A stretch of 64,000 nt of DNA, from positions 434,001 through 498,000 of the forward strand of contig NZ_CP119391.1 of assembly GCF_031886125.1 (NCBI RefSeq). The letters are read 5' to 3'. The notes below the pieces were generated by a model. It saw nothing but the letters and a program-made list of their open reading frames with translations. It was not told the origin of the DNA and ran no database searches. Shown here in pieces: positions 56,481 through 64,000 of this stretch. The translations under genes and the position numbers were made by a program. How positions within the stretch are numbered: position 1 is the stretch's first letter; each line of letters opens with the position of its first letter. The stretch is from Halomonas piscis. Its GTDB lineage: Bacteria > Pseudomonadota > Gammaproteobacteria > Pseudomonadales > Halomonadaceae.

Positions 56481-57812
56481 ATGGCCAAGTCAGGAAACAT
56501 GCCGGCGATGGGTAGCGGACTGAGTGAACTCTGGGCGCGCTTGCGCTTCGTGCTTCTCGCCATCGTGGTGTACCGTATCGGTGCCCATATCCCCATCCCC
56601 GGTATCAATCCTGACCAGCTTGCTGCCTTGTTCAAGGAGCAGCAGGGCACCATTCTCGGCATGTTCAACATGTTTTCGGGGGGTGCGCTGGAGCGCATGA
56701 GTGTTCTCGCCCTGGGCATCATGCCCTATATTTCGGCGTCGATCATCATGCAGCTGATGACAGCGGTTTCGCCTCACCTCGAGCAGCTCAAGAAGGAAGG
56801 TGAAGCCGGCCGCCGCAAGATCAGCCAGTACACCCGTTACGGTACGGTGATACTGGCCTTTATTCAGGCCATCGGCATGTCGGTGGGCCTGGCGAGCCAA
56901 GGCATTGCCTATAGCGCTGATATCAGCTTCTATTTCACTGCGGTTATCACCTTTGTGGCCGGCGCGACGTTCATGATGTGGCTGGGCGAGCAGATCACCG
57001 AAAAGGGTATCGGCAACGGCATTTCGCTGCTGATTTTCTCGGGGATCGTCGCCGGGCTGCCAAGCGCCGTGGGACAGGCGTTCGAGCTTGCCCGCAACGA
57101 GGGGGCATGGAACGTGCTGCCGCTGTTGGCGCTGTCGGCGCTGGGCGTTGCCACCGTGGCGTTTGTGGTCTTCATCGAGCGCGGCCAGCGCCGCCTCAAG
57201 GTGAACTATCCGCGTCGCCAGGTCGGCAACAAGATGTATGCAGGCCAGAGCAGCTATCTGCCGCTGAAGGTGAACATGGCCGGCGTTATCCCGGCGATCT
57301 TTGCCTCCAGCATCCTGCTTTTCCCCGCGTCCATCGGCCAGTGGGTGGGTGCCGGCGAGGGCATGGAATGGCTGCAGCGCGCGTCCCAGGCCCTGGGGCC
57401 GGGCCAGCCGCTTTACATCTTGCTTTTTGGCCTCGCGGTGGTATTCTTCTGCTTCTTTTACACAGCGCTGGTCTTCAACCCGAAGGATGTGGCTGACAAC
57501 CTCAAAAAGTCAGGCGCTTTCCTGCCGGGCATTCGCCCCGGCGAGCAGACGGCTCGCTATATCGACAAGGTCATGACGCGTCTGACCCTGTTCGGTGCTT
57601 TATATATTACCGCAGTTTCCCTGATGCCCCAGTTCCTCATCGTGGCGTGGAACGTGCCGTTCTTCTTTGGCGGTACCTCGCTTCTGATCGTGGTCGTGGT
57701 GATCATGGACTTCATGGCCCAGGTGCAGTCGCATCTCATGTCGCATCAATATGACTCGGTGATGAAGAAGTCCAACCTGAAAGGCTACGGCAGCGGCGGC
57801 ATCATGCGCTAA
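56481..57812 (+). CDS. secY: Preprotein translocase subunit SecY
   Basis: The protein has 443 residues and ten membrane helices. Marks are [15 protein letters not shown] (plug region), [13 protein letters not shown], the cytosolic loop [20 protein letters not shown], and the C-terminal loop that contacts SecA and the ribosome. It forms the Sec channel with SecE (30323) and SecG (not here). ATG follows the rplO stop with no gap. Confidence 0.98.
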   Translation: MAKSGNMPAMGSGLSELWARLRFVLLAIVVYRIGAHIPIPGINPDQLAALFKEQQGTILGMFNMFSGGALERMSVLALGIMPYISASIIMQLMTAVSPHLEQLKKEGEAGRRKISQYTRYGTVILAFIQAIGMSVGLASQGIAYSADISFYFTAVITFVAGATFMMWLGEQITEKGIGNGISLLIFSGIVAGLPSAVGQAFELARNEGAWNVLPLLALSALGVATVAFVVFIERGQRRLKVNYPRRQVGNKMYAGQSSYLPLKVNMAGVIPAIFASSILLFPASIGQWVGAGEGMEWLQRASQALGPGQPLYILLFGLAVVFFCFFYTALVFNPKDVADNLKKSGAFLPGIRPGEQTARYIDKVMTRLTLFGALYITAVSLMPQFLIVAWNVPFFFGGTSLLIVVVVIMDFMAQVQSHLMSHQYDSVMKKSNLKGYGSGGIMR

Positions 57813-57858
57813 GGCGCGTCGCAGCCGTTTTGGACGCAGCCGCATTGGAGAAAGAACG

Positions 57859-57972
57859 ATGAAAGTTCGAGCTTCCGTAAAAAAGATGTGCCGTAATTGC
57901 AAGATCATTCGTCGCAACGGCGCCGTGCGCGTCATTTGCAGCGAACCGCGGCACAAGCAGCGCCAGGGGTAA
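57859..57972 (+). CDS. rpmJ: 50S ribosomal protein L36
   Basis: The protein has 37 residues: [20 protein letters not shown] followed by [17 protein letters not shown]. The zinc ligands Cys11, Cys14, Cys27 and His32 are present, so this is the zinc-containing form. It follows secY by 46 nt behind a TTGGAGAAAG ribosome site. Confidence 0.97.
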   Translation: MKVRASVKKMCRNCKIIRRNGAVRVICSEPRHKQRQG

Positions 57973-58000
57973 CCCCCAAGCTGCATTCAAGCGGGTGCCG

Positions 58001-58050
58001 GCATACCCCTATACGCGAGCCATTGCATGGCCGCGTTCAAAGGGGTATGC
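58001..58050 (+). promoter_or_regulatory. Alpha-operon leader hairpin
   Basis: GCATACCCCT (58001-58010) and AGGGGTATGC (58041-58050) form a perfect 10-bp stem enclosing 30 nt that contains a second stem (CCAT TGC ATGG). It is followed by TGTTGCGCCTTTTAACG. The place, between rpmJ and rpsM, is where S4 represses the alpha operon in enterics; it could instead be a partial terminator. Confidence 0.6.
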
Positions 58051-58107
58051 TGTTGCGCCTTTTAACGATGAACAACGAGCAAGCCGCTCACATTTCGGAG
58101 TAAGCTG

Positions 58108-58464
58108 ATGGCCCGTATTGCAGGCGTCAATATCCCGGACAACAAGCATGCGGCGATCTCGCTGACCTATATCTTCGGGATCGGCCGGACTCGCGCGCAG
58201 GACATCTGTACCGCCGCGGGTATCGCGCCGACTGCCAAGATCCAGGAGCTGTCTTCTGAAGAAGTCGACACCCTGCGGTCCGAAGTTGGCAAGTACACCG
58301 TAGAAGGCGACCTTCGCCGTGACGTTACGCTTAACATCAAGCGTCTCATGGATCTGGGTTGCTACCGTGGTCTGCGTCATCGTCGCAGTCTTCCGCTGCG
58401 TGGTCAGCGGACCAAGACTAACGCGCGTACCCGCAAGGGCCCGCGTAAGCCGATCCGCAAATAA
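58108..58464 (+). CDS. rpsM: 30S ribosomal protein S13
   Basis: The protein has 118 residues: [26 protein letters not shown] (H2TH region), [27 protein letters not shown] tail contacting P-site tRNA. First gene of the alpha block. Confidence 0.98.
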   Translation: MARIAGVNIPDNKHAAISLTYIFGIGRTRAQDICTAAGIAPTAKIQELSSEEVDTLRSEVGKYTVEGDLRRDVTLNIKRLMDLGCYRGLRHRRSLPLRGQRTKTNARTRKGPRKPIRK

Positions 58465-58503
58465 CACGCACGTTCTGGCGTAAAGACAGGAAGAAACATC
58501 AAC

Positions 58504-58890
58504 ATGGCTAACCCGCGTACTAACCGCAAGAAGGTTAAAAAGCAGGTAGTGGACGCCGTTGCGCATATCCACGCCTCTTTTAACAACACGATCGTGACGA
58601 TCACAGACCGCCAGGGCAACGCCCTTTCCTGGGCGACCGCCGGTGGTTCGGGTTTTCGTGGTTCTCGCAAGAGCACCCCGTTCGCTGCTCAAGTAGCAAG
58701 TGAACGTGCAGCAAACGCTGCAGCCGAGTATGGTGTGAAAAACGTCGACGTGCTGGTCAAGGGCCCAGGACCCGGCCGTGAATCCGCCGTGCGCGCACTG
58801 AACGCCGCTGGTTTCCGTGTGCAAAGCATCACCGACGCGACGCCCATCCCCCACAATGGCTGCCGTCCGCCGAAGAAACGCCGCGTTTAA
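58504..58890 (+). CDS. rpsK: 30S ribosomal protein S11
   Basis: The protein has 128 residues: [28 protein letters not shown] and the C-terminal [18 protein letters not shown] near the Shine-Dalgarno helix. Confidence 0.98.
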   Translation: MANPRTNRKKVKKQVVDAVAHIHASFNNTIVTITDRQGNALSWATAGGSGFRGSRKSTPFAAQVASERAANAAAEYGVKNVDVLVKGPGPGRESAVRALNAAGFRVQSITDATPIPHNGCRPPKKRRV

Positions 58891-58902
58891 GGAGACAGAT
58901 TC

Positions 58903-59523
58903 ATGGCTCGTTATACTGGACCCAAATGTAAACTGTCTCGTCGTGAGGGTACCGACCTCTTCCTCAAGAGTGGCGTCACCCCCTTCGAGAAGAAGTGTAA
59001 ATCCGAGCAAATTCCGGGTATGCACGGCCAGCGCCGTCAGCGTCTTTCCGACTACGGCTTGCAGCTTCGCGAGAAGCAGAAAGTACGTCGCATGTACGGC
59101 GTACTCGAAAATCAGTTCCGCAACTACTACAAGCACGCGGCTCGCCTCAAGGGCGCGACCGGCGAGGTGCTGTTGCAGCTGCTGGAAACCCGACTGGACA
59201 ACGTCGTCTACCGCATGGGCTTTGGCGCCACGCGCGCGGAAGCGCGCCAGCTGGTGAGCCACAAGGCGATCGCCGTGAACGGCAAGACCGTCAACATTGC
59301 CTCCTATCAGGTGAAGGCCGGCGACGTGGTTTCCGTTCGCGAAAAGGCGAAGAACCAGGCTCGCATCCAGAACGCGCTGGCCATTTCGGCCAACCGCGGC
59401 GATGTGGAGTGGATCGAAACCGACGCCAAGAAGATGGAAGGCACTTTCAAGGCTCTGCCTGAACGCGGTGACCTGTCTGCCGACATCAACGAAAACCTGA
59501 TCGTCGAGCTGTACTCGAAGTAA
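58903..59523 (+). CDS. rpsD: 30S ribosomal protein S4
   Basis: The protein has 206 residues. The N-terminus is [20 protein letters not shown] and the S4 RNA-binding domain is [30 protein letters not shown]. Primary 16S binder and likely repressor of this operon. A 106-nt spacer to rpoA follows. Confidence 0.98.
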   Translation: MARYTGPKCKLSRREGTDLFLKSGVTPFEKKCKSEQIPGMHGQRRQRLSDYGLQLREKQKVRRMYGVLENQFRNYYKHAARLKGATGEVLLQLLETRLDNVVYRMGFGATRAEARQLVSHKAIAVNGKTVNIASYQVKAGDVVSVREKAKNQARIQNALAISANRGDVEWIETDAKKMEGTFKALPERGDLSADINENLIVELYSK

Positions 59524-59629
59524 GCGCGGTGCCCCATTGCACGCGCTCGTTGCCCGGGCCGGCGCCTTGCGCGCGCTGCTCGGGCGGTCGAGTACCACCT
59601 AACCGTTTGGCAGCCTGAAAGGTGTTCTT

Positions 59630-60625
59630 ATGCAGCGTTCAGTGACAGAGTTTCTCCGTCCCCGCGATATCAAGGTCGAAGAAATCAACGCACATCACGC
59701 CAAGATCGTGCTCGAGCCGTTTGAGCGCGGGTTTGGCCACACCCTGGGGAACGCGCTGCGCCGCATTCTGCTCTCGTCCATGCCCGGCGCCGCCGTGGTA
59801 GAGGCCGAGATCAAGGGCGTCGAGCACGAGTACAGCGCGCTGGAAGGGGTGCAGGAAGATGTCATCGAGATCCTCCTGAATCTGAAAGATGTCGCGATCA
59901 AGATGCACAGCCGGGAAGAGGCGGTGCTCTCGCTGAACAAGCAGGGCCCGGCCGTCGTCACCGCTGGCGACATTGCGCTTGATCACAGCGTCGACATCGT
60001 CAACCCGGATCACGTCATCGCCCACGTCAACGAAGGGGCGGAGCTGGACATTCAGCTCAAGGTGGCGCTGGGACGTGGCTACGAGCCGGCCGACGTGCGC
60101 GACTCCGACGAAGAGACCCGCGCCATTGGCCGCCTGCAGCTGGATGCCACTTTCAGCCCGGTGCGCCGGGTTTCCTACGCGGTCGAGGCAGCCCGTGTCG
60201 AGCAGCGTACCGACCTCGACAAGCTGATCATCGACCTGGAAACCGACGGCACCCTGGATCCGGAAGAGGCTATCCGCCGCAGCGCGACCATCCTGCAGGA
60301 GCAGCTGGCCGCCTTCGTCGATCTGGAAGCCGACAAAGAGCAGGAAGTCGAGGAAGAAGAGGATCAGGTGGATCCGACTCTTCTGCGCCCCGTAGACGAT
60401 CTTGAGCTGACCGTCCGCAGCGCCAACTGCTTGAAAGCCGAAAACATCTACTACATCGGTGACCTGATTCAGCGCACCGAAGTGGAGCTGTTGAAAACAC
60501 CCAACCTCGGCAAAAAGTCCTTGAACGAAATCAAGGATGTTCTAGCAGCGCGCGGCTTGTCGCTGGGCATGCGGCTGGAAAACTGGCCGCCCGCTAGCCT
60601 GAAGGACGACAAGACCTCCGCGTGA
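59630..60625 (+). CDS. rpoA: RNA polymerase subunit alpha
   Basis: The protein has 331 residues. The dimerising N-terminal domain (about 1-232) has [25 protein letters not shown]. An acidic linker is followed by the C-terminal domain (about 250-320: [28 protein letters not shown]) that binds UP elements and activators. Normal length. Confidence 0.99.
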   Translation: MQRSVTEFLRPRDIKVEEINAHHAKIVLEPFERGFGHTLGNALRRILLSSMPGAAVVEAEIKGVEHEYSALEGVQEDVIEILLNLKDVAIKMHSREEAVLSLNKQGPAVVTAGDIALDHSVDIVNPDHVIAHVNEGAELDIQLKVALGRGYEPADVRDSDEETRAIGRLQLDATFSPVRRVSYAVEAARVEQRTDLDKLIIDLETDGTLDPEEAIRRSATILQEQLAAFVDLEADKEQEVEEEEDQVDPTLLRPVDDLELTVRSANCLKAENIYYIGDLIQRTEVELLKTPNLGKKSLNEIKDVLAARGLSLGMRLENWPPASLKDDKTSA

Positions 60626-60664
60626 GCGTCGCCTCAAGTCCCAGTTTGGTAAGGAATCACAACC

Positions 60665-61048
60665 ATGCGTCATCGTAAGAGTGGTCGTCATTTGAACCGC
60701 ACCAGCTCGCACCGCAAGGCCATGTTCAAGAACATGTCGGCCTCGCTGGTCGAGCACGAAATCATCAAGACAACCCTGCCCAAGGCCAAGGAGCTGCGTC
60801 GCGTCATCGAGCCGCTGATCACTCTGGCCAAGCAGGACAGCGTCGCCAACCGCCGTCTGGCGTTTGCCCGCACTCGGTCGAAAGACACCGTGGGCAAACT
60901 GTTTGGCGAGCTGGGCCCGCGCTACGCCGAGCGTCCGGGCGGCTATGTCCGTATCCTCAAGTGCGGCTACCGCCCCGGCGACAACGCGCCCATGGCGTAC
61001 GTCGAGCTGGTCGATCGCCCCGCCGTAGAGGCCGCCGCAGACGAATAA
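60665..61048 (+). CDS. rplQ: 50S ribosomal protein L17
   Basis: The protein has 127 residues: [24 protein letters not shown], then [34 protein letters not shown]. Last gene of the ribosomal block, followed by a long terminator. Confidence 0.98.
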   Translation: MRHRKSGRHLNRTSSHRKAMFKNMSASLVEHEIIKTTLPKAKELRRVIEPLITLAKQDSVANRRLAFARTRSKDTVGKLFGELGPRYAERPGGYVRILKCGYRPGDNAPMAYVELVDRPAVEAAADE

Positions 61049-61076
61049 CGTGCGGCGCTTGCCCTGCCGCAAGCGC

Positions 61077-61135
61077 AAACCGGCCGGACTTTCCCCTGTC
61101 AATTGCGCAGGGTGGATTGTCCGGCCGGTTTTTTT
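61077..61135 (+). terminator. Terminator of the alpha operon
   Basis: AAACCGGCCGGA (61077-61088) pairs perfectly with TCCGGCCGGTTT (61120-61131), enclosing 31 nt, and is followed by more T. It ends the ribosomal supercluster 28 nt after rplQ. Confidence 0.88.
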
Positions 61136-61248
61136 GCGTTTAGATACAGTAATTGCCCGGTTATTGCACCGTTGATACGGCGGCTTGTCATTGACGCCGG
61201 CCTGCTTTTGTATCAACACCGTCTGCGCCAACGTTGGAGGGAACTTCC

Positions 61249-62640
61249 ATGCCATACGCGCCGCTTTTTGCTTCGTCTGCCCGCTGCTGCCGACCCGGAC
61301 GCAGGGCTTTGGCTTTCGTGGTGATGTTCGCGGCGCTGCTTGCCGCCACGCTGGTGACCGAGGCAAGGGCGGAGAACCCGCGCTATGCCGGCATCGTGGT
61401 CGATATGGACAACGGCGAGGTGCTGTATGCGGAAAACGCCGACGCCCGCCGCTATCCCGCTTCGCTGGCCAAGATGATGACCCTTTATTTGACGTTCGAA
61501 GCGCTGGTGAACAACGACCTGGCCCTGGATCAGCCGCTGCCGGTGTCCGGGACAGCCGCCGCCATGCCGGCGTCCAAACTGTGGCTGGCCAAGGGCAGCA
61601 CCATCACCGTGGACAAGGCCATCCGCGCGCTGACGGTAAAATCCGCCAACGACGTGGCGGTGGTGCTGGCCGAGGCGCTGGGCGGCAGCGAAGCCGCCTT
61701 TGCCCGGCAGATGACGCAAAAGGCCCGTGAGCTGGGCATGCACGACACCACCTTCCGCAACGCCTCGGGCCTGCCCGACGATCAGCAGGCGACTACCGCC
61801 CGGGATCTGCTTACCCTGGCGGTCCACGTCATGCAGGACTTCCCCCAGTACTACCATTATTTCGGCCTGCAGACCTTTGCCTACCGCGGCAAGACCCACA
61901 CCAGCCACAACCGGCTGGTGAAAAACTACCCGGGTGCCGACGGCCTCAAGACCGGCTTTATTCGCGCCTCGGGCTTCAACGTCGCGACCACCGCCGTGCA
62001 CGACGGCCGGCGCATGGTCGGCATCGTCATGGGCGGCTTCAGCTCCCAGTCCCGGGATGCTCACATGACGGATCTGCTCGACCGCAGCTTTGCCCGGTCG
62101 ACGCTGCGCGACCGCGGCACCTGGCTTGCCGATACGCGCTTTTCCCGGGAGTTCATGGCCTTTGGCGGGCTGATCTCCCCCGACGAGCCGACCCCGACCA
62201 ACCCGAGGACGCAGCGGCCGATGCTCGCCGCCGTGGATACGGTAGAGGCCAGGGCGCCGGCCGCCGCGCCCCGCGCAGAAGAGAGCCGGCCCGCGTTTGA
62301 GTCCGAGCCCGCGCCGGCCGCCGAGCCGGCGGCTGACAGAGAGGACCCGCTCGAGCCGTTGATGGCCGACGCCACCCCCGCCGTGGGCGACGCTGCCGGT
62401 GGCTGGGGCATCCAGGTGGGCGCGTTCAGCGAACAGGCCAATGCCCGCCGGCTGGCCAACCAGGCCGCCAACCAGCTTTCCGGCGGCGTCAGCGGCGAGG
62501 TTTCGATCGGCGCGCTCGACGGTCCCGAGCAGGTGTTTCGCGCGCGGCTGGTCGCGCTGGGCAAATCCCAGGCGCGTCAGGCCTGCCAGCGGCTGAAGGC
62601 CAGCGGCATGGACTGCATGGTGGTCAACGCCAGCCTGTAA
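61249..62640 (+). CDS. D-alanyl-D-alanine carboxypeptidase with SPOR domain
   Basis: The protein has 463 residues. A signal peptide ends near residue 41 (TEARA|EN). Penicillin-binding motifs are complete: SLAK (Ser72, Lys75), SAN (132-134) and KTG (234-236). A Pro/Ala/Glu-rich linker (about 310-380) leads to a C-terminal SPOR domain (WGIQVGAFSEQANARRLANQ ... CQRLKASGMDCMVV) that binds denuded septal peptidoglycan. It trims pentapeptides, probably at the division site. ATG at 61249 follows TTGGAGG; the upstream TTG overlaps that site. DacA-like, but the DacA C-terminal amphipathic anchor is replaced by SPOR. Confidence 0.93.
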   Translation: MPYAPLFASSARCCRPGRRALAFVVMFAALLAATLVTEARAENPRYAGIVVDMDNGEVLYAENADARRYPASLAKMMTLYLTFEALVNNDLALDQPLPVSGTAAAMPASKLWLAKGSTITVDKAIRALTVKSANDVAVVLAEALGGSEAAFARQMTQKARELGMHDTTFRNASGLPDDQQATTARDLLTLAVHVMQDFPQYYHYFGLQTFAYRGKTHTSHNRLVKNYPGADGLKTGFIRASGFNVATTAVHDGRRMVGIVMGGFSSQSRDAHMTDLLDRSFARSTLRDRGTWLADTRFSREFMAFGGLISPDEPTPTNPRTQRPMLAAVDTVEARAPAAAPRAEESRPAFESEPAPAAEPAADREDPLEPLMADATPAVGDAAGGWGIQVGAFSEQANARRLANQAANQLSGGVSGEVSIGALDGPEQVFRARLVALGKSQARQACQRLKASGMDCMVVNASL

Positions 62641-62742
62641 CGGCGCAGAATGGGTCAGCGGCGGCAGCCTTGTTCGACGGCATGGTTCAGCGACAGGGCT
62701 CGGCAGCGTTAAGCGGCACGGTTCAACGGAAAGGAGGGCGTT

Positions 62743-63615
62743 ATGTCACCCTCGCTCAGAGGCATCGGCTATATGTGTACCGGCGTGTTGTTTCTGGCGC
62801 TGGGCGATGCCGTCTCCAAATGGCTGGGCGAGGTGCATTCGCCGCTGGAGATTGTCTTCTTCCGTAACGTGGTCGCCGTGCCGCTGATTGCCATGCTGGC
62901 GTATTTTGGCGGCGGGCTGCGTACCCTGGGTACGCGGCGGCCCGGCGTGCACCTGCTGCGCGGGCTGATCTATACCGGCACCATGGGCTTTTTCGTGCTG
63001 GGGCTGACGCTTCTGCCGCTGGCCGAGGCCACGGCCATTGCTTTTGTGGCGCCGCTGTTTGTCACCCTTTTGTCGGTGCCGCTTCTGGGCGAGCGGATTG
63101 CGCCGCCGGTGATGGCCGCCTCGCTGGTAGGCTTTGTGGGGGTGCTCATCGTGGTGCGCCCGGGGGGCGATGCGTTCAACGCCGGCGCGCTTTCCATGGT
63201 GGCCGCGGCGGTTTGCTATGCGCTGACCATGATCACCGCCCGCCGCTACGGCGGGCGGGAGCACTTCTGGGCGCTGGTGTTTTACATTGCGCTGGTCCCG
63301 GCGCTGCTTACCGCGGCCACGCTGCCCTGGGTCTGGGTCACGCCCCACCCCTGGCACTGGCTTGGCTTTCTGGCCTCCGGGGTATTCGGCGTGGGGGCCG
63401 CGGGCTTCATCACGCTGGCGTTTCGCTATGCGCCGGCGGCCATTGCCGCGCCGTTCGACTACACCGCGCTGCTCTGGGCGGTGCTGCTGGGCTGGTGGTT
63501 CTGGGGGGAGCTGCCGGATGTCTGGGTGCTGGTCGGCAGCGTACTGATCATCTCAAGCGGCCTGGCCATTGCCTACCACGACCGCCGCACCAGCCTGAGC
63601 CGTCGCCCCACCTAG
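62743..63615 (+). CDS. DMT superfamily transporter (EamA family)
   Basis: The protein has 290 residues with ten membrane helices arranged as two EamA repeats (about 8-135 and 150-282). Marks are FFRNVVAVPLIAML, PLAEATAIAFVAPLFVTLLSVPLLGERI and FVGVLIVVRPGG. It likely exports or imports a small metabolite; substrate unknown. Start follows AAGGAGG. It converges on the ThiE-like gene with overlapping stop codons. Confidence 0.9.
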   Translation: MSPSLRGIGYMCTGVLFLALGDAVSKWLGEVHSPLEIVFFRNVVAVPLIAMLAYFGGGLRTLGTRRPGVHLLRGLIYTGTMGFFVLGLTLLPLAEATAIAFVAPLFVTLLSVPLLGERIAPPVMAASLVGFVGVLIVVRPGGDAFNAGALSMVAAAVCYALTMITARRYGGREHFWALVFYIALVPALLTAATLPWVWVTPHPWHWLGFLASGVFGVGAAGFITLAFRYAPAAIAAPFDYTALLWAVLLGWWFWGELPDVWVLVGSVLIISSGLAIAYHDRRTSLSRRPT

Positions 63616-64000
63616 GGCGCTTTCGGCGCCGCCTGCCACCTTTGGGCAAGGGCCTGGGCTGCCTCCCGGGGCGAGGGCTGGCCGCAAATGGCCGAGACCA
63701 CCGCCATGCCCCGGGCGCCGCTCTGCTTGACTGCCTCGGCGTGTTCCGCCTTGACCCCGCCAATGGCAACCCCGGGCATGGGGCAGGCCTCGACCAGCGC
63801 CGCCAGGCCCTCAAAGCCGATGGGCGCCGAGTGGTCGGCCTTGCTCTGCGTGGCAAACACCGGGCCAAAGCCGACGTAGTCGAGCAGCTCAAGCGGCGCT
63901 TTTGTCAGCTGTTCGGCGTTGTGGATCGAAAGCCCGATGATGGCCTCTTCGCCCATGGCCTCTCGGGCATCGCGCACGGCGGTGTCGCTCTGGCCCACGT
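63612..64000 (-). CDS. Thiamine-phosphate-synthase-like protein, N-terminus cut by window end
   Basis: About 129 C-terminal residues are visible. ThiE/TenI marks are VGQSDTAVRDAREAMG, IIGLSIHNAEQL, DYVGFGPVFATQSKADHS (GPVFxTxSK phosphate loop) and MPGVAIGGVKAEHAEAVKQSGARGMAVVSAI. It would join the hydroxymethylpyrimidine and thiazole moieties of thiamine. The upstream part and start lie outside the window. Confidence 0.9.
   Translation of the reverse strand, partial: VGQSDTAVRDAREAMGEEAIIGLSIHNAEQLTKAPLELLDYVGFGPVFATQSKADHSAPIGFEGLAALVEACPMPGVAIGGVKAEHAEAVKQSGARGMAVVSAICGQPSPREAAQALAQRWQAAPKAP

Overview
The window is a high-GC chromosomal segment of a gammaproteobacterium. The evidence is the fabA/fabB pair, the tyr-gly-thr-trp tRNA / secE / nusG / rif / str / S10 / spc / alpha gene order, RapA, BipA, and a birA-coaX pair just before the tRNAs. 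Gene content and protein style suggest Halomonadaceae (a Halomonas-like halophile). That placement is an inference; no rRNA is present to confirm it.

Region 1 (1-11 kb), accessory and membrane functions: a partial aldo/keto reductase, a YjdM/PhnA zinc-ribbon protein, a possible terminated small RNA, and an HlyD-type adaptor translationally coupled to a DUF2955 membrane protein. Next come a sodium:solute symporter with a 42-residue one-helix partner, a DUF488 protein, a sugar-nucleotide-binding-like protein coupled to a PlsC-type acyltransferase, and an IS5/IS427-group insertion sequence sitting exactly on the fabB stop codon. fabA-fabB follow on the minus strand.

Region 2 (11-23 kb): a minus-strand cluster that looks light- or singlet-oxygen-responsive. 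In transcription order it holds a MerR regulator, photolyase, an NTF2-like protein, SDR, FAD amine-oxidase-like protein, DUF1365, a cyclopropane-fatty-acid-synthase-type methyltransferase and DUF2878. Most neighbours overlap by 4 nt. The MerR protein keeps the fold outline of CarH/LitR photoreceptors but lacks the expected cobalamin-ligating histidine. TGTAC-type operator-like elements lie around its promoter, in front of the divergent TIGR01777 epimerase, and, oddly, inside the NTF2-like coding region. rapA follows.

Region 3 (23-25.4 kb): a TlpA-like thioredoxin gene and an IscB/OMEGA element. The IscB reading frame is intact, but it appears to have an in-frame deletion of roughly 90 residues that removes RuvC-II and the first half of the HNH nuclease. 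The upstream omega-RNA region keeps a dense set of perfect hairpins. This is the most interesting locus in the window: a possible nuclease-dead, RNA-guided DNA-binding protein.

Region 4 (25.4-61 kb), the information-processing core: a small membrane protein, typA/bipA, birA-coaX, four tRNAs (Tyr, Gly, Thr, Trp), secE-nusG, rplKAJL-rpoBC, rpsL-rpsG-fusA-tuf, then the complete S10, spc and alpha operons to rplQ. The tufB gene often found between tRNA-Thr and tRNA-Trp is absent. Visible regulation includes near-consensus sigma70 promoters before the tRNAs, trp-secE, rpsL and rpsJ, an L10-type leader, an rplL-rpoB attenuator and an alpha-operon leader hairpin.

Region 5 (61-64 kb): a DacA-type D,D-carboxypeptidase with a SPOR domain, an EamA-family transporter, and a ThiE-like protein cut by the window end. 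Most large antisense reading frames in this GC-rich DNA are shadows of real genes and were left out.
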